Positions 45,258-54,117 of a DNA stretch of 64,000 bases are shown here, piece after piece. The DNA lies in contig CAVYBK010000011.1 in the NCBI GenBank assembly GCA_963766725.1, positions 72,047 through 136,046 on the forward strand, written 5' to 3'. The DNA is from DATEOR01 sp963766725 (GTDB taxonomy: Bacteria > Actinomycetota > Thermoleophilia > Gaiellales > Gaiellaceae). The translations under genes were made by a program, and so were the position numbers. The notes beneath the pieces were generated by a model. That model worked only from the letters and a program-made list of their open reading frames with translations. It did not search any database and had not been told where the DNA came from. Position 1 is the first letter of the stretch; each line of letters starts with the position of its first letter.

Positions 45258-46547
45258 TCACCGCGACGCGGAGATGAGACCCGCGCCGACGATTGCGTCC
45301 TCCTCGTAGAGCACAGCCGCCTGCCCGACCGCGACCCCGTAGGCGGGCTCGTCGAGGGTGAGCCGAAAGCCGCGCGCGAGCGGCGAGACCGTCGCCGCGG
45401 TGGCCGGAGACCGATAGCGGAGCTTCGCCTCCACCCGCTCGGCCGGCACGAAGAGCCTTCCGGTGCCGGAGCTCACCTCGCGCCGGGCGAGCGACTCGCG
45501 CGAGCCGACGAAGACGGCGTTCGCGCGCGGATCTGTTCTGAGCGCATAGACGGGCTCTCCGGTGGCGACGCCGAGGCCGCGCCGCTGGCCGGGCGTGAAG
45601 CGCCAGAAGCCGTCGTGGCGCCCGAGCTCCCTGCCCTCGGCGTCGAGCACGGGCCCCTCGCGGCTCTCGAGCCCGTGGCGTGACAGGAAGTCGCGGTAGT
45701 CGCCGCCGGCGAGGAAGCAGGCCTCCTGGCTCTCCGGCCGCGTCGCGGCAGCGAGCCCGGCAGCGCGCGCCTCGGCGCGCGTCTCGGCCTTCCCCTGCTC
45801 GCCGAGCGGGAACCAGAGGCGGGGCAGCACGCGCGGGTCCACGCGGGCGAGCATGTACGACTGGTCCTTGTCAGGATCCGCTCCGCGGGCGAGGAGGAGG
45901 CGGCCGCGGTGCTCGGCGATACGGGCGTAATGGCCCGTGGCGAGCCGGGAGGCGCCGATTCGCTTCGCGAAGGCGAGCAGCGCGCCGAAGCGGAAGCCGC
46001 CGTTGCAGCGCACGCACGGGTTCGGCGTCTCGCCGCGCGCGTAGCCGCGAACGAACGGGTCGACGACAGCCCTGCGGAAGGGCTCGCGGAGATCGAGCGT
46101 GATGTGCGGGAAGCCGAGCGCCTGACACGCCTCGCGCGCCGCGACCACCGACGCCGGCGAGCAACACACGCGCTCGGAGTCCTTCCCGGCCGGATCGGTC
46201 CAGAGGCGAAGCGTCACGCCGACCGGCTCGTGACCGGCATCGCGCACGCGAAGGAGCGCAACGGCGCTGTCGACGCCACCGCTCATCGCGACGGCGACGC
46301 GCCCTTCGTCGGGAGCCGCGCTAACGACTGGACCGAGCGCGTCGTGAAGCGCGTCCGCGGCGAGACGCTCGCCGGGAACGGACGCAGCATCGAGAAGCGT
46401 GCGCCCCTCGACCTCGCGGAGAAGCTCCGCCAACCCCGGCCCCTCTCCGGCTGCATGCTCGATCCGCTGTCCGGCCACGGTCAGCCGCACCCAGGCGAGA
46501 TCTTCGTCCCGGGCGGCGTTTCCGACGAGCTCGCGCGTCGCGGTCAT
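45258..46547 (-). CDS. mnmA: tRNA 2-thiouridylase MnmA with an N-terminal extension
   Basis: 429 aa. ATP-pyrophosphatase motif AVAMSGGVDSAVALL starts near residue 85, catalytic Cys in NPCVRCNGGF, the second Cys in SQEACFLAGG, and a C-terminal beta-barrel. Thiolates U34 of tRNA-Lys/Glu/Gln. The first ~80 residues are extra compared with E. coli MnmA and resemble, weakly, a NifU/IscU-type scaffold without its cysteines (VRLTVAGQRIEHAAGEGPGL, EGRTLLDAAS). No cysteine desulfurase lies nearby. First gene of the long minus-strand run, divergent from lepB. Confidence 0.92.
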   Translation of the reverse strand: MTATRELVGNAARDEDLAWVRLTVAGQRIEHAAGEGPGLAELLREVEGRTLLDAASVPGERLAADALHDALGPVVSAAPDEGRVAVAMSGGVDSAVALLRVRDAGHEPVGVTLRLWTDPAGKDSERVCCSPASVVAAREACQALGFPHITLDLREPFRRAVVDPFVRGYARGETPNPCVRCNGGFRFGALLAFAKRIGASRLATGHYARIAEHRGRLLLARGADPDKDQSYMLARVDPRVLPRLWFPLGEQGKAETRAEARAAGLAAATRPESQEACFLAGGDYRDFLSRHGLESREGPVLDAEGRELGRHDGFWRFTPGQRRGLGVATGEPVYALRTDPRANAVFVGSRESLARREVSSGTGRLFVPAERVEAKLRYRSPATAATVSPLARGFRLTLDEPAYGVAVGQAAVLYEEDAIVGAGLISASR

Positions 46548-46600
46548 ACCGGAATGGTGCCGTAACCGCCCGGCGGGGCCCGCCGCTACTGTGAGCCAGG

Positions 46601-47197
46601 GTGAGAAATCCGCTCGATCGCCTGACCAGCCGCGTCCCGGAGCCGTGGAGGAGCATCCTCGACTGGACGTTCTCGATCGTCGTCGCGGTGGTCGTCGTCC
46701 TCGCAGTGAAAGTCGAGGTTGCCAATCCGTACCGGGTCCCGTCCGCCTCGATGGAACCGACGCTCCACTGCGCGCGGCCCGCGGACGGGTGCCTCGCCGC
46801 TCACTCGGACCGCGTCGTCGCCAACCGCTTCATCTACCGCTTTCGCGACCCGAAGCGCGGCGAGATCGTCGTCTTCGACGCACCCGCGAAGACGATTCAG
46901 GCTTGCGCCGAGGGCGGAACGTTCGTGAAACGAATCGTCGGCCTGCCGGGGGAGGTCGTCTCGGAGCGAAACGGCGTCGTCTACATCGATGGGCGGCGGC
47001 TGGACGAGCCCTACGTCGCCCATCGCGACCACCGGACGCAGCAGTGGCCTCGAATCCCGCAGGGCCACTACTTCATGATGGGCGACAACCGCAGCCGCTC
47101 CTGCGACTCGCGCGACTGGGGCACCGTCCCGCGCGAGAACCTCGTCGGCCCGGTGTTCCTCACCTACTGGCCGCTCGGCCGGCTCGGCAACCCGTAG
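46601..47197 (+). CDS. lepB: Signal peptidase I
   Basis: 198 aa, GTG start. One transmembrane anchor (about 21-39), catalytic Ser50 in RVPSASMEPT and Lys110 in FVKRIVGLPGE, then GDNRSRSCDSRDWG near the C-terminus. Cleaves signal peptides of Sec/Tat-exported proteins at the outer face of the membrane. Isolated plus-strand gene between two minus-strand blocks; its 54-bp upstream gap is shared with mnmA. Confidence 0.94.
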   Translation: MRNPLDRLTSRVPEPWRSILDWTFSIVVAVVVVLAVKVEVANPYRVPSASMEPTLHCARPADGCLAAHSDRVVANRFIYRFRDPKRGEIVVFDAPAKTIQACAEGGTFVKRIVGLPGEVVSERNGVVYIDGRRLDEPYVAHRDHRTQQWPRIPQGHYFMMGDNRSRSCDSRDWGTVPRENLVGPVFLTYWPLGRLGNP

Positions 47198-47202
47198 GGC
47201 GC

Positions 47203-47607
47203 CTAGCCCGCGAAACGCCAGCGGATCCGGTCGCCGCTCGAAACCCGAAGGTCGCGGGCGAGCGCCTTGGTGAGCGCAAAATCGCGGCCCGTCGCCACCG
47301 GTCCCTCGGCGACGACCTCAGCGCGCATGGTCCGCCCGTTCGCCGACACGACCAGCTTCACGCCGCAGGGTAGAACCGGATGAACGATGCCCCGCACATC
47401 GGGCCCTTGCTTGCCTTCGCATACACCTACCACCTTCGCCGGCGCAATCCATATGTCGGCCTCCTCCCAGCTCGCGGCGCTCACCGGCGGAGGGCTCCCG
47501 ACTGCCGTCGGCGCAGGGCTCGGGCGACCGAGCACGAGCACGAGCAGCGCAGCGAGAAGCGCCGCCCCCGCCAGCGCGGCTTGGCGCTGGAGGACGGCCG
47601 AGCTCAT
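47203..47607 (-). CDS. Membrane-anchored double-psi beta-barrel (RlpA-like) protein
   Basis: 134 aa. N-terminal hydrophobic anchor or uncleaved signal (AALAGAALLAALLVLVLG), a Pro/Ser linker, and a C-terminal domain with LPCGVKLVVSANGRTMRAEV and GRDFALTKALARDLRV that follows the RlpA-like DPBB pattern. The Asp that RlpA relatives carry in the matching motif is not conserved (DFALT). Possibly peptidoglycan-associated; enzymatic activity not supported. Confidence 0.6.
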   Translation of the reverse strand: MSSAVLQRQAALAGAALLAALLVLVLGRPSPAPTAVGSPPPVSAASWEEADIWIAPAKVVGVCEGKQGPDVRGIVHPVLPCGVKLVVSANGRTMRAEVVAEGPVATGRDFALTKALARDLRVSSGDRIRWRFAG

Positions 47608-48434
47608 CGACTCGGCTGGCGCTCGAGCAGCCCGCCGAACGACTCACGCACGAGAGAGTCGAACTCGGTCGGAAGCACGCCGTCCGCGTTCGCGAACTGG
47701 CGGAGGTGCACGAAGAGAAACGCCCATTCGTCGCGCCGCTCCGGATGCCCCGGGGCCTCGGCTCGCGCGAGGCGCTCGAGATCCCAGATGTTCCACTGGC
47801 GCGGCACATAGCTCCGCTGCGGCAGCTGCACGACCTGCGTCTCGGCGGCCGGAGGAACAGGGGCGGAAGTCGGCGCTTCCGGAGGCGGCGTGGGAACCGC
47901 GCGCAGACGCCGGCGCCGTCCCCAGCGGGACTGCTGTGCCGCGATAGCGGCCGCCGCCACCTCAGGCTCTGCCTCCGGCTCCGGTGCGGGCTCGGGAGCG
48001 GACGGCGCCTCGGCGACGATCGGCGGCTGCTCTGGCTCTGGCTCTGGTTCTGGCTCTGGCTCTGGCTCTGGTTCGGGTTCGGGGAGGGGCTCAGGCTCCA
48101 CCGCCTCCGCCTCCGGCTCCGGCTCGGGCTCCGGGGGCGGGGCCGGCTGGACGATCGTCTGCTCGACCGGCGGCGCCTCGGGCAGAGGCTCCGGCTCTGG
48201 CTCTGCGGGAAGCACGGGAGGGGCCACCGACGCGGCGCCCGCTTCGACGACGGCAACTGGGCCGCGGGCCGAGCGCCACGCCAGGTACTCGATCGTCGCG
48301 GCGATCAGCCAGGCGAGCGCCACGAGCGGCAATGCGATTGCGAGCCGAAGGTCGGCAAGCCAGACCGCCACCGCGACGAGCGCGATGAAGATCATGAGCG
48401 CGACAAGGCGCAGAGTCGAGACGATCGGCGGCAC
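47604..48434 (-). CDS. Membrane protein with long Glu-Pro repeat region
   Basis: 276 aa, GTG start. Two N-terminal hydrophobic helices (about 8-50), then about 100 residues dominated by Glu-Pro repeats with Ala/Val breaks, and a conserved-looking C-terminal module (SYVPRQWNIWDLERLAR, WAFLFVHLRQFAN). Such X-Pro regions are stiff spacers, here probably cytoplasmic. No family recognised. Its start is 18 bp from the DivIVA-like gene, and its end overlaps the DPBB gene by 4 bp (GTGA type), so the three form an operon. Confidence 0.75.
   Translation of the reverse strand: MPPIVSTLRLVALMIFIALVAVAVWLADLRLAIALPLVALAWLIAATIEYLAWRSARGPVAVVEAGAASVAPPVLPAEPEPEPLPEAPPVEQTIVQPAPPPEPEPEPEAEAVEPEPLPEPEPEPEPEPEPEPEPEQPPIVAEAPSAPEPAPEPEAEPEVAAAAIAAQQSRWGRRRRLRAVPTPPPEAPTSAPVPPAAETQVVQLPQRSYVPRQWNIWDLERLARAEAPGHPERRDEWAFLFVHLRQFANADGVLPTEFDSLVRESFGGLLERQPSR
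48031..48084 (+). repeat. Hexanucleotide tandem repeat coding Glu-Pro units
   Basis: Nine near-identical 6-bp units (TCTGGC with TCTGGT/TCGGGT/TCGGGG variants) on the plus strand; on the coding minus strand they read Pro-Glu repeats. Unit changes are multiples of 6 bp and stay in frame, so repeat-length variation would change spacer length without disrupting the protein. Confidence 0.85.
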
Positions 48435-48452
48435 GCTTCGGTGCCGAAAAGC

Positions 48453-49346
48453 CTACGTGCTCGGCGGCTTGTCGTCCTGCCGCTCGTCGTCCGCGGCCTC
48501 AGCCGCGGCGGAGGGGCTTCCCGGAGACTCCGGCGCCTCGGTGTCTTCCTCGGCGCGCCTCGGCTCGGGCTCGCTCGGCTCCGGGATCTCGACCGGTGCG
48601 CTTGCGGTAACCCCGCTCGGCTTCGGCACGGAGGATTGCGCGGCGCGAACGATTGCGTCGACGGCCTCCTGGATCGCCGCCTCGCCGTGACCGGCTGCGG
48701 ACAGGAGCTGCTCGGCGCCCATGCGCGCGCGCTGGACGATGACGTCGGCCTGCGCGCGGGCCCATTCGAGGGTCTGCTCGACCTCGGCGCGGGCGGAGTT
48801 CGTCAGCTCGGTCGCCTGGTGGCGTGACTGCTCGAGAAGCCGGTTGCCACGCGTCTCGGCGTCCTGGAGCTCCGAGCTCGAGTCGCGGTTGGCCTTCGTG
48901 AGGATCTCGCGCGCCTCGTTGCGGGCGGCGTTCATGATCTCGCCCCGCTGGCGCTCGGTCTCCTGCCGGATGCGCGCGATCTCGGCCTCGCGCTGCTGCA
49001 GCTCCATCTGCGACTCGCGGATCTCCTGCTCGGCCTTGCCGACCTGCTTGGCGGCGGCCTCCTGTGCGTCGCGCTCGATCGTGTCCGCGAACTCGGCCGC
49101 CGAGCGAATGAGGTGCAGCGCGTCCATCCGGACCGCGTGGCCCGACGGCTCGGTGATCGCGCTGCGCGGCGCGGCCTGCAGAACTCGCAGCTGCGCCTGG
49201 AGCGCGGTCACATGCCTGCGGAACGCGTCGAAGGCCTCACCCACCTTCTCCCGTTCGAAGCCCTCGCCCGAACGCGGCAAATCCTCCAGCCGCGGCAGCG
49301 GCGTAAGGGCGTTCCCTCCAGCGCGACTTGGATCTTGACTCGACAT
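48453..49346 (-). CDS. DivIVA/SepIVA-like coiled-coil protein
   Basis: 297 aa from the ATG at 49346, preceded by GGAGGCG about 8 bp upstream. After a short Pro/Gly-rich head comes a long coiled coil (about 30-230: QEAAAKQVGKAEQEIRESQ, EARREILTKANRD-like heptads) and a disordered acidic/Pro tail. This layout fits DivIVA or SepIVA/Wag31-type scaffold proteins, which organise growth poles or septa, although the N-terminal lipid-binding GYxxxEVD motif is not obvious. Upstream of the Glu-Pro membrane protein. Confidence 0.6.
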   Translation of the reverse strand: MSSQDPSRAGGNALTPLPRLEDLPRSGEGFEREKVGEAFDAFRRHVTALQAQLRVLQAAPRSAITEPSGHAVRMDALHLIRSAAEFADTIERDAQEAAAKQVGKAEQEIRESQMELQQREAEIARIRQETERQRGEIMNAARNEAREILTKANRDSSSELQDAETRGNRLLEQSRHQATELTNSARAEVEQTLEWARAQADVIVQRARMGAEQLLSAAGHGEAAIQEAVDAIVRAAQSSVPKPSGVTASAPVEIPEPSEPEPRRAEEDTEAPESPGSPSAAAEAADDERQDDKPPST

Positions 49347-49405
49347 CTGCTTACGCCTCCACTCCCCCGTTTGCACCACGGGTTTCGCCAGAAAGTATGA
49401 CTAGC

Positions 49406-51169
49406 TCATCGGCCGGTCGGACCGCTTTCTTGACCGACTCCGGGCCGAAGCTGAATTCCGAGCTCCCGCAGCTGTTCCTCCTCCACCTCGGACGGCGCGC
49501 CGCTCATCGGGTCGACCCCTGCCTGGTTCTTCGGAAACGCGATCACGTCCCGGAGATTCGGCTCCCTCGCGAGCACCATCATCATCCGGTCGATCCCGAA
49601 CGCGATCCCGCCGTGCGGCGGCGCGCCCATGGCCAGCGCGTCGAGGAGGAAGCCGAACTTCGTCCGCTGCTCCTCGGGCGAGAGCTTGAGGAGCGAGAAG
49701 ACACGCGCCTGGATGTCGGCCTCGTGGATCCTGAACGAGCCGCCGCCCAGCTCTTGACCGTTGCCGACGAGGTCGTAGGCGTGGGCCAGCGCGTTCGCGG
49801 GGTCCGTGTCGAAGGTCTCCTCGCAGCCGGGCGCCGGCCGCGTGAAGGGATGGTGGACGGCCGCCCAGCGATCGTCCTCCTCGGACCACTCGAACATCGG
49901 GAAGTCGGTGACCCAGACCCAGTTCCAGGCCTCCTCGTCGATCAGCCCGAGTTCGCGGCCGAGGTGGAGCCGCAGCGCACCGAGGACGCGCGAGACCATG
50001 GCCGGCTCGTCGGCGGCGAAGAGAACGCTGTAGCCCGGATCGCAGCGGAAGTGCGCGAGCTCCTCCTCAGAGAGGAACTTGGCGATCGGCGAGCGGACCT
50101 CGCCCTCTTCGTCCCACACGAGGTACGCGAGCCCCTTGGCGCCCCACTCCTTGGCGACCTCCTCGAGACGCTCGAGCTCGGCGCGCGAGAAGGCCTGCGG
50201 GACGCGGATAAAGCGCACACACGGCGCGCCGCCGAAGACGCCGAACTGCGAATCGCGCGTGATCTCGGTCGCGTCCTCGAGCTCGAGCCCGAAACGAAGA
50301 TCGGGCTTGTCCGACCCGAAGCGTGCGTCGGCCTCCGCCCACGTGAGCCGCGGGAACGGCGCCTCGAGCTCGACGCCGAGGCAGTCTCGCCACGCGGTCT
50401 GGATCATCTGCTCCATGAGCGCGAAGAGGAACTCCTGATCCGGGAAGGCCATCTCGACGTCGAGCTGCGTGATCTCCTGCACGCGGTCGGCGCGCAGGTC
50501 CTCGTCCCGGAAGCAGCGTGCGATCTGGAAGTAGCGGTCGAAGCCCCCGATCACGAGGAGCTGCTTGAGGATCTGGGGCGACTGCGGGAGGGCAAAGAAC
50601 CGGCCGGGCTGAAGACGGCTCGGGACGATGAAGTCGCGCGCGCCCTCCGGCGTCGGCTTGAAGAGGATCGGCGTCTCGATCTCGAGGAAGCCGCCGCTCT
50701 CCATCGTCCGCCTGATCGCAGAGACCATCGTGCTGCGAAGTCCGATGTTGCGCTGCATCTTCGGGCGGCGCAGGTCGAGCCAGCGGTGGCGGAGCCGCAG
50801 CGTCTCGTCGACGTTCTCCTCGTCGAGCTGGAAGGGCAGCGCTGTCGACGTGGAGACGATCTCCAGGGTGTCGACCTGGAGCTCGACCTCGCCGGTGGGG
50901 ACGTTCGGGTTGACCGCCTCGGGTGCGCGGCGGACGACCTCTCCCTCCGCGCGGAGGACGAACTCGTTGCGGATCGCATGCCCTGTCTTCGCGGCTTCGG
51001 GCGCGCGCTCGGGGTTGAGCACGAGCTGGCAGATGCCGGTCCGGTCACGGAGGTCGACGAACACGAGCCCGCCGTGGTCGCGCCGCGAATCCGCCCAGCC
51101 GGCGAGGGTCAGCCGCTGGCCGACATGCTCGGGCCGCGCCTCGCCGCACATGAGGTCGCGCCAGGTCAC
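49406..51169 (-). CDS. aspS: Aspartyl-tRNA synthetase
   Basis: 587 aa from the GTG at 51169, overlapping the hisS stop. OB-fold anticodon domain (LTLAGWADSRRDHGGLVFVD), class II core (FLEIETPILFKPTPEGARDF, QIARCFRDEDLRADR) and the bacterial GAD insertion, ending with GGIAFGIDRMMMVLAREPN. Whether it is Asp-specific or also charges tRNA-Asn cannot be decided here. No frameshift. Confidence 0.96.
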   Translation of the reverse strand: MTWRDLMCGEARPEHVGQRLTLAGWADSRRDHGGLVFVDLRDRTGICQLVLNPERAPEAAKTGHAIRNEFVLRAEGEVVRRAPEAVNPNVPTGEVELQVDTLEIVSTSTALPFQLDEENVDETLRLRHRWLDLRRPKMQRNIGLRSTMVSAIRRTMESGGFLEIETPILFKPTPEGARDFIVPSRLQPGRFFALPQSPQILKQLLVIGGFDRYFQIARCFRDEDLRADRVQEITQLDVEMAFPDQEFLFALMEQMIQTAWRDCLGVELEAPFPRLTWAEADARFGSDKPDLRFGLELEDATEITRDSQFGVFGGAPCVRFIRVPQAFSRAELERLEEVAKEWGAKGLAYLVWDEEGEVRSPIAKFLSEEELAHFRCDPGYSVLFAADEPAMVSRVLGALRLHLGRELGLIDEEAWNWVWVTDFPMFEWSEEDDRWAAVHHPFTRPAPGCEETFDTDPANALAHAYDLVGNGQELGGGSFRIHEADIQARVFSLLKLSPEEQRTKFGFLLDALAMGAPPHGGIAFGIDRMMMVLAREPNLRDVIAFPKNQAGVDPMSGAPSEVEEEQLRELGIQLRPGVGQESGPTGR

Positions 51170-52359
51170 GCGGTCACCTCGGAGAGATCGGTGTCCGCGT
51201 CGACGACGACAACGCGTTCCGCGCCGAGGCGGCTCGCCTGCGTTCGCTGGCCCTTGACGGAGCGGCCCGCGAAGTCGGCCTCGGCGCGCATGCCTGCGGC
51301 GCGCAGCTCGGCGACCTTGGCGAGGACCGCAGTCCGGTCCGCGCCCTCCTCGCAGATGAAGAACACGTCGATGCCCTCCTCGGCCGGCGGCTCGACTCCG
51401 GCATCCTCGAGGGCGAGAAGAAGCCGCTCGATCCCCGCGCCGAAGCCGACGCCAGGCGTGTGCGCCCCGCCGAGCTCCTCCGCCAGGCCGTCGTAGCGGC
51501 CGCCGCCGCTCAGGGTGCTCTGCGAGCCGCCCTCGGGCCCGACGAACTCCCAGGTGGTGCGCGTGTAGTAGTCGAGGCCGCGAACGAGCGTCGGCACCAC
51601 CTCGTAGCGCACCCCGTAGGCATCGAGATAGCGCCGCACCTCGGCGAAATGCTCGCGGCAGGCATCGCAGAGCGAGTCCCCGATCGTCGGCGCCTGACGC
51701 AGGACCTCCTGCACTGCCGGTGGCTTCGCGGCGATGTTGTCGAGCGCACGGAGGGGGTTTCGCGACGCTTGCTCGCGGGTGGCCTCGTCGAGCTCCGCGG
51801 CGTGCTCCTCGAGCCAGGGCCGCAGCCGGTCGAGATACGCGGGCCGGCATTCAGCGTCGCCGATGGAGTTCAGCTCGAGCCGGTAGTCGGTGACCCCGAG
51901 GCGGGCGAGCAGCGAGTCGTAGAGCTGGATCACCTCCGCATCGAGCGCGGGGTCCTCGGAGCCGATCGCCTCGACATCCAGCTGCCAGTGCTCGCGGAAG
52001 CGTCCCTTCTGCGGACGCCCGTAGCGGTAGATGGTCTCGTGCGTGTAGAGCTTCTGCGGCTGCGGCTCGCGGTGCAGGCCGTGCTCGAGGTAGGCGCGCA
52101 CGATCGGAGCGGTGGCCTCGGCGCGAAGCGTGAGCGACCGGTCACCGCGGTCCTCGAACGTGTACATCTCCTTCGCGACGACGTCAGACCCCTGCCCTGA
52201 CGTGCGCGCGAAGAGGTCGGTCTCCTCGAAGACGGGCGTGTCGATCCGGCGATAGCCGTACAGGTGGCACAGGCGCTCGAACTCCCCGAGCACGTGCCGC
52301 CAGCGCGGTTGCTCGGAGGGGAGGATGTCGTGGGTGCCGCGCGGAGCTTCGAACGTCAC
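51166..52359 (-). CDS. hisS: Histidyl-tRNA synthetase
   Basis: 397 aa from the GTG at 52359, overlapping the MBL gene stop. APRGTHDILPSEQPRWRHV at the N-terminus, motif 2 region YRYGRPQKGRFREHWQLDVE, histidine-specific LVRGLDYYTRTTWEF, and GVGFGAGIERLLLAL. The hisS-aspS order is widespread. Charges tRNA-His. Confidence 0.96.
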   Translation of the reverse strand: MTFEAPRGTHDILPSEQPRWRHVLGEFERLCHLYGYRRIDTPVFEETDLFARTSGQGSDVVAKEMYTFEDRGDRSLTLRAEATAPIVRAYLEHGLHREPQPQKLYTHETIYRYGRPQKGRFREHWQLDVEAIGSEDPALDAEVIQLYDSLLARLGVTDYRLELNSIGDAECRPAYLDRLRPWLEEHAAELDEATREQASRNPLRALDNIAAKPPAVQEVLRQAPTIGDSLCDACREHFAEVRRYLDAYGVRYEVVPTLVRGLDYYTRTTWEFVGPEGGSQSTLSGGGRYDGLAEELGGAHTPGVGFGAGIERLLLALEDAGVEPPAEEGIDVFFICEEGADRTAVLAKVAELRAAGMRAEADFAGRSVKGQRTQASRLGAERVVVVDADTDLSEVTA

Positions 52360-52991
52360 GCCCGGAGCTCTGCGAGGAAGGGGTTGCGCGCCAGCTCGTC
52401 GCCGAGTGTGGTCGGCGGGCCGTGGCCGGAGTAGACGACCGTTTCCGGAGGGAAGCGCTCGAGCAGGCGGCGGATCGAGTCGAGCAGCGAGTCCCAATCC
52501 CCGTCGGGGCGGTCGGTCCGCCCCACCGAGCCGGCGAACAGGACGTCTCCCGAGAAGAGCGCGCCGTCCGAGTAGAACGCGAGGTGGCCCGGGAGGTGGC
52601 CGGGAACTTTGAGGGTCTCGAACTCGATGCCGGCGAGATCGAGCCGCTCGTCGCCCTGGAGGAGCACGTCCGGCGTGAACGCCTCGAACGTCACGCCCGC
52701 CTCGGGATAGAGCTCGTTGATCCGCTGCGCGCGGTCGCTGTCCACCTCCGCCATGTACACGGGCGCATGAGTGGCCCGCTGGAGCTCGGCCACGCCGCCG
52801 ATGTGGTCGATGTCGGCGTGCGTGATGAGGATCGCGGCACAGCGAGCGCCCTCGAGCCCCTCCTCGATTCGCACCATCTCGCCCGGCCAGCCGGGGTCGA
52901 CGACGAGGGCTTCACCGGCACCGGGGCGGCGGACGACGTAGCAATTCATCCCGAATGGGCTCAATTCGAGCTGGGTGACGTCGAGGGCCAT
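52356..52991 (-). CDS. MBL-fold metallo-hydrolase, glyoxalase II-like
   Basis: 211 aa. The metal motif reads THADIDHIGG, so the second His of HxHxDH is Asp; the remaining ligands are conventional (PGHLPGHLAFY, FSGDVLFAGSVGR, YSGHGPPTT). HxDxDH variants occur in some MBL families and usually keep activity. Probably hydrolyses a thioester or lactone. Located upstream of hisS and translationally coupled to it. Confidence 0.85.
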   Translation of the reverse strand: MALDVTQLELSPFGMNCYVVRRPGAGEALVVDPGWPGEMVRIEEGLEGARCAAILITHADIDHIGGVAELQRATHAPVYMAEVDSDRAQRINELYPEAGVTFEAFTPDVLLQGDERLDLAGIEFETLKVPGHLPGHLAFYSDGALFSGDVLFAGSVGRTDRPDGDWDSLLDSIRRLLERFPPETVVYSGHGPPTTLGDELARNPFLAELRA

Positions 52992-53035
52992 CGGGCGCTG
53001 AGTCTAACGGGGCGTCGCGGTTAGACTGGCGCGGA

Positions 53036-53368
53036 ATGGAGAGCTGGCGGCTCCCCGAGATCGCGACTCCCACGGGCACCCGCTCACCGGTCGTCCTCAA
53101 GAGCGAGGACGAGGCGCGGGCGGTCCTCATCGGCCTCGATCCGGGGCAGGAGCTCGGCGACCATCAGGTCAAGGAGCACGCTTGGCTCCTCGTCGTCGAG
53201 GGCGCCGTGCGGGTCGCGAGCGCCGACGGCGAAATCGAGGCTCCCGCAGGCACGCTCGCCCACTTCGAGCCGAACGAGCGCCACTCGGTGGCGAGCGACG
53301 GCGGAGCGAAGGTTCTCCTGCTGCTGGCGCCCTGGCCGGGGCCCGGGCACTTCCGCGGCAGCAGCTAG
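53036..53368 (+). CDS. Small cupin-domain protein
   Basis: 110 aa. Single cupin barrel: GDHQVKEHAWLLVVEGAVRV (motif 1, with His residues and a Glu) and GTLAHFEPNERHSVAS (motif 2, His). The likely metal site suggests a small-molecule isomerase or dioxygenase, or a binding-only protein. Convergent with the methyltransferase (2-bp gap). Confidence 0.8.
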   Translation: MESWRLPEIATPTGTRSPVVLKSEDEARAVLIGLDPGQELGDHQVKEHAWLLVVEGAVRVASADGEIEAPAGTLAHFEPNERHSVASDGGAKVLLLLAPWPGPGHFRGSS

Positions 53369-53370
53369 CC

Positions 53371-54117
53371 CTAGCGCTCGAAGAGAAAGAGGCCGAAGCC
53401 GAGAATCTCGCGGCCGCCGAGCTCCCGGTAGCGGGCGCGGCCGTTCGCAATCCATTCGCGCAGCTCGGCGATCCCCTCTTCGCCCTCGTGCTTCTCCGCG
53501 TAGCGCTCCCCGTTGCGAGCCCAGGCGTCCTCGTAGGCGTCCCAGTCGTCGACGCTGCTCGTGACCGCGCGCTTGAGGTCGAGCCCGGCTTCCACGGCGG
53601 CTTCGATCGTCCCCTCGTAGTCCTTCAGCTCCTCCCGCGCAGCGCCGAGCGCGACGAGATACTCCGCGGTCGGCTCCTCGCGCCAGTAGCCCTCGCCGAA
53701 GAGGAGCTTGCCCCCGCTCGCGACATAGCCGGAGAGAACGGCGAGCGTCCCTCCCACTCCGCCTCTGAAGGAGACGCCGCCCGTGCTGACGACGAGGTCG
53801 AAAGCGCCCGGCTCCGGCGCGTATTCGCGCACGTCCTCTTCAAGCAGCACGACTTTCGACTCGGGGACGCGGGCCTCGGCCTGCCGGCGCGCCTCCGCGA
53901 GGACGGCCGGCGAGTTGTCGAGCCCGGTGGCGCGCACATCGGGATAGCGCTCGACGATCCGAAGGAGGATCTCCGCCTTCCCGCACCCGAGATCGAGAAC
54001 GTGGGCGCCCGGCTCGAGCTCGAGCGCCTCGATCATCTCTTCGACGTCCTCCTCGGCGAGGGGGTTCATGAACGCGAGGCCCTCGTGGGCGATCGCGGTG
54101 AAGTCGTCGCTGTCCAA
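53371..54117 (-). CDS. Class I SAM-dependent methyltransferase
   Basis: 248 aa from a TTG at 54117, directly after the neighbouring stop; an ATG at 54069 is the alternative. HVLDLGCGKAEILLRIVE (motif I), TGLDNSPAVLAEAR, FDLVVSTGGVSFRGG (motif IV-like) and GGKLLFGEGYWRE. Small-molecule methyltransferase of unknown substrate. Confidence 0.82.
   Translation of the reverse strand: MDSDDFTAIAHEGLAFMNPLAEEDVEEMIEALELEPGAHVLDLGCGKAEILLRIVERYPDVRATGLDNSPAVLAEARRQAEARVPESKVVLLEEDVREYAPEPGAFDLVVSTGGVSFRGGVGGTLAVLSGYVASGGKLLFGEGYWREEPTAEYLVALGAAREELKDYEGTIEAAVEAGLDLKRAVTSSVDDWDAYEDAWARNGERYAEKHEGEEGIAELREWIANGRARYRELGGREILGFGLFLFER

Noticed and set aside
48031..48084. Tandem repeat as a CRISPR array
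   Set aside because: Six-base units without spacers inside a coding region; it encodes Glu-Pro repeats.
49328..51496. 722-codon plus-strand ORF opposite aspS
   Set aside because: Same GC-driven antisense openness; no protein features.
52356..52991. MBL hydrolase as inactive because HxHxDH is HxDxDH
   Set aside because: The variant is known in active MBL families and all other ligands are present, so loss of function is not supported.
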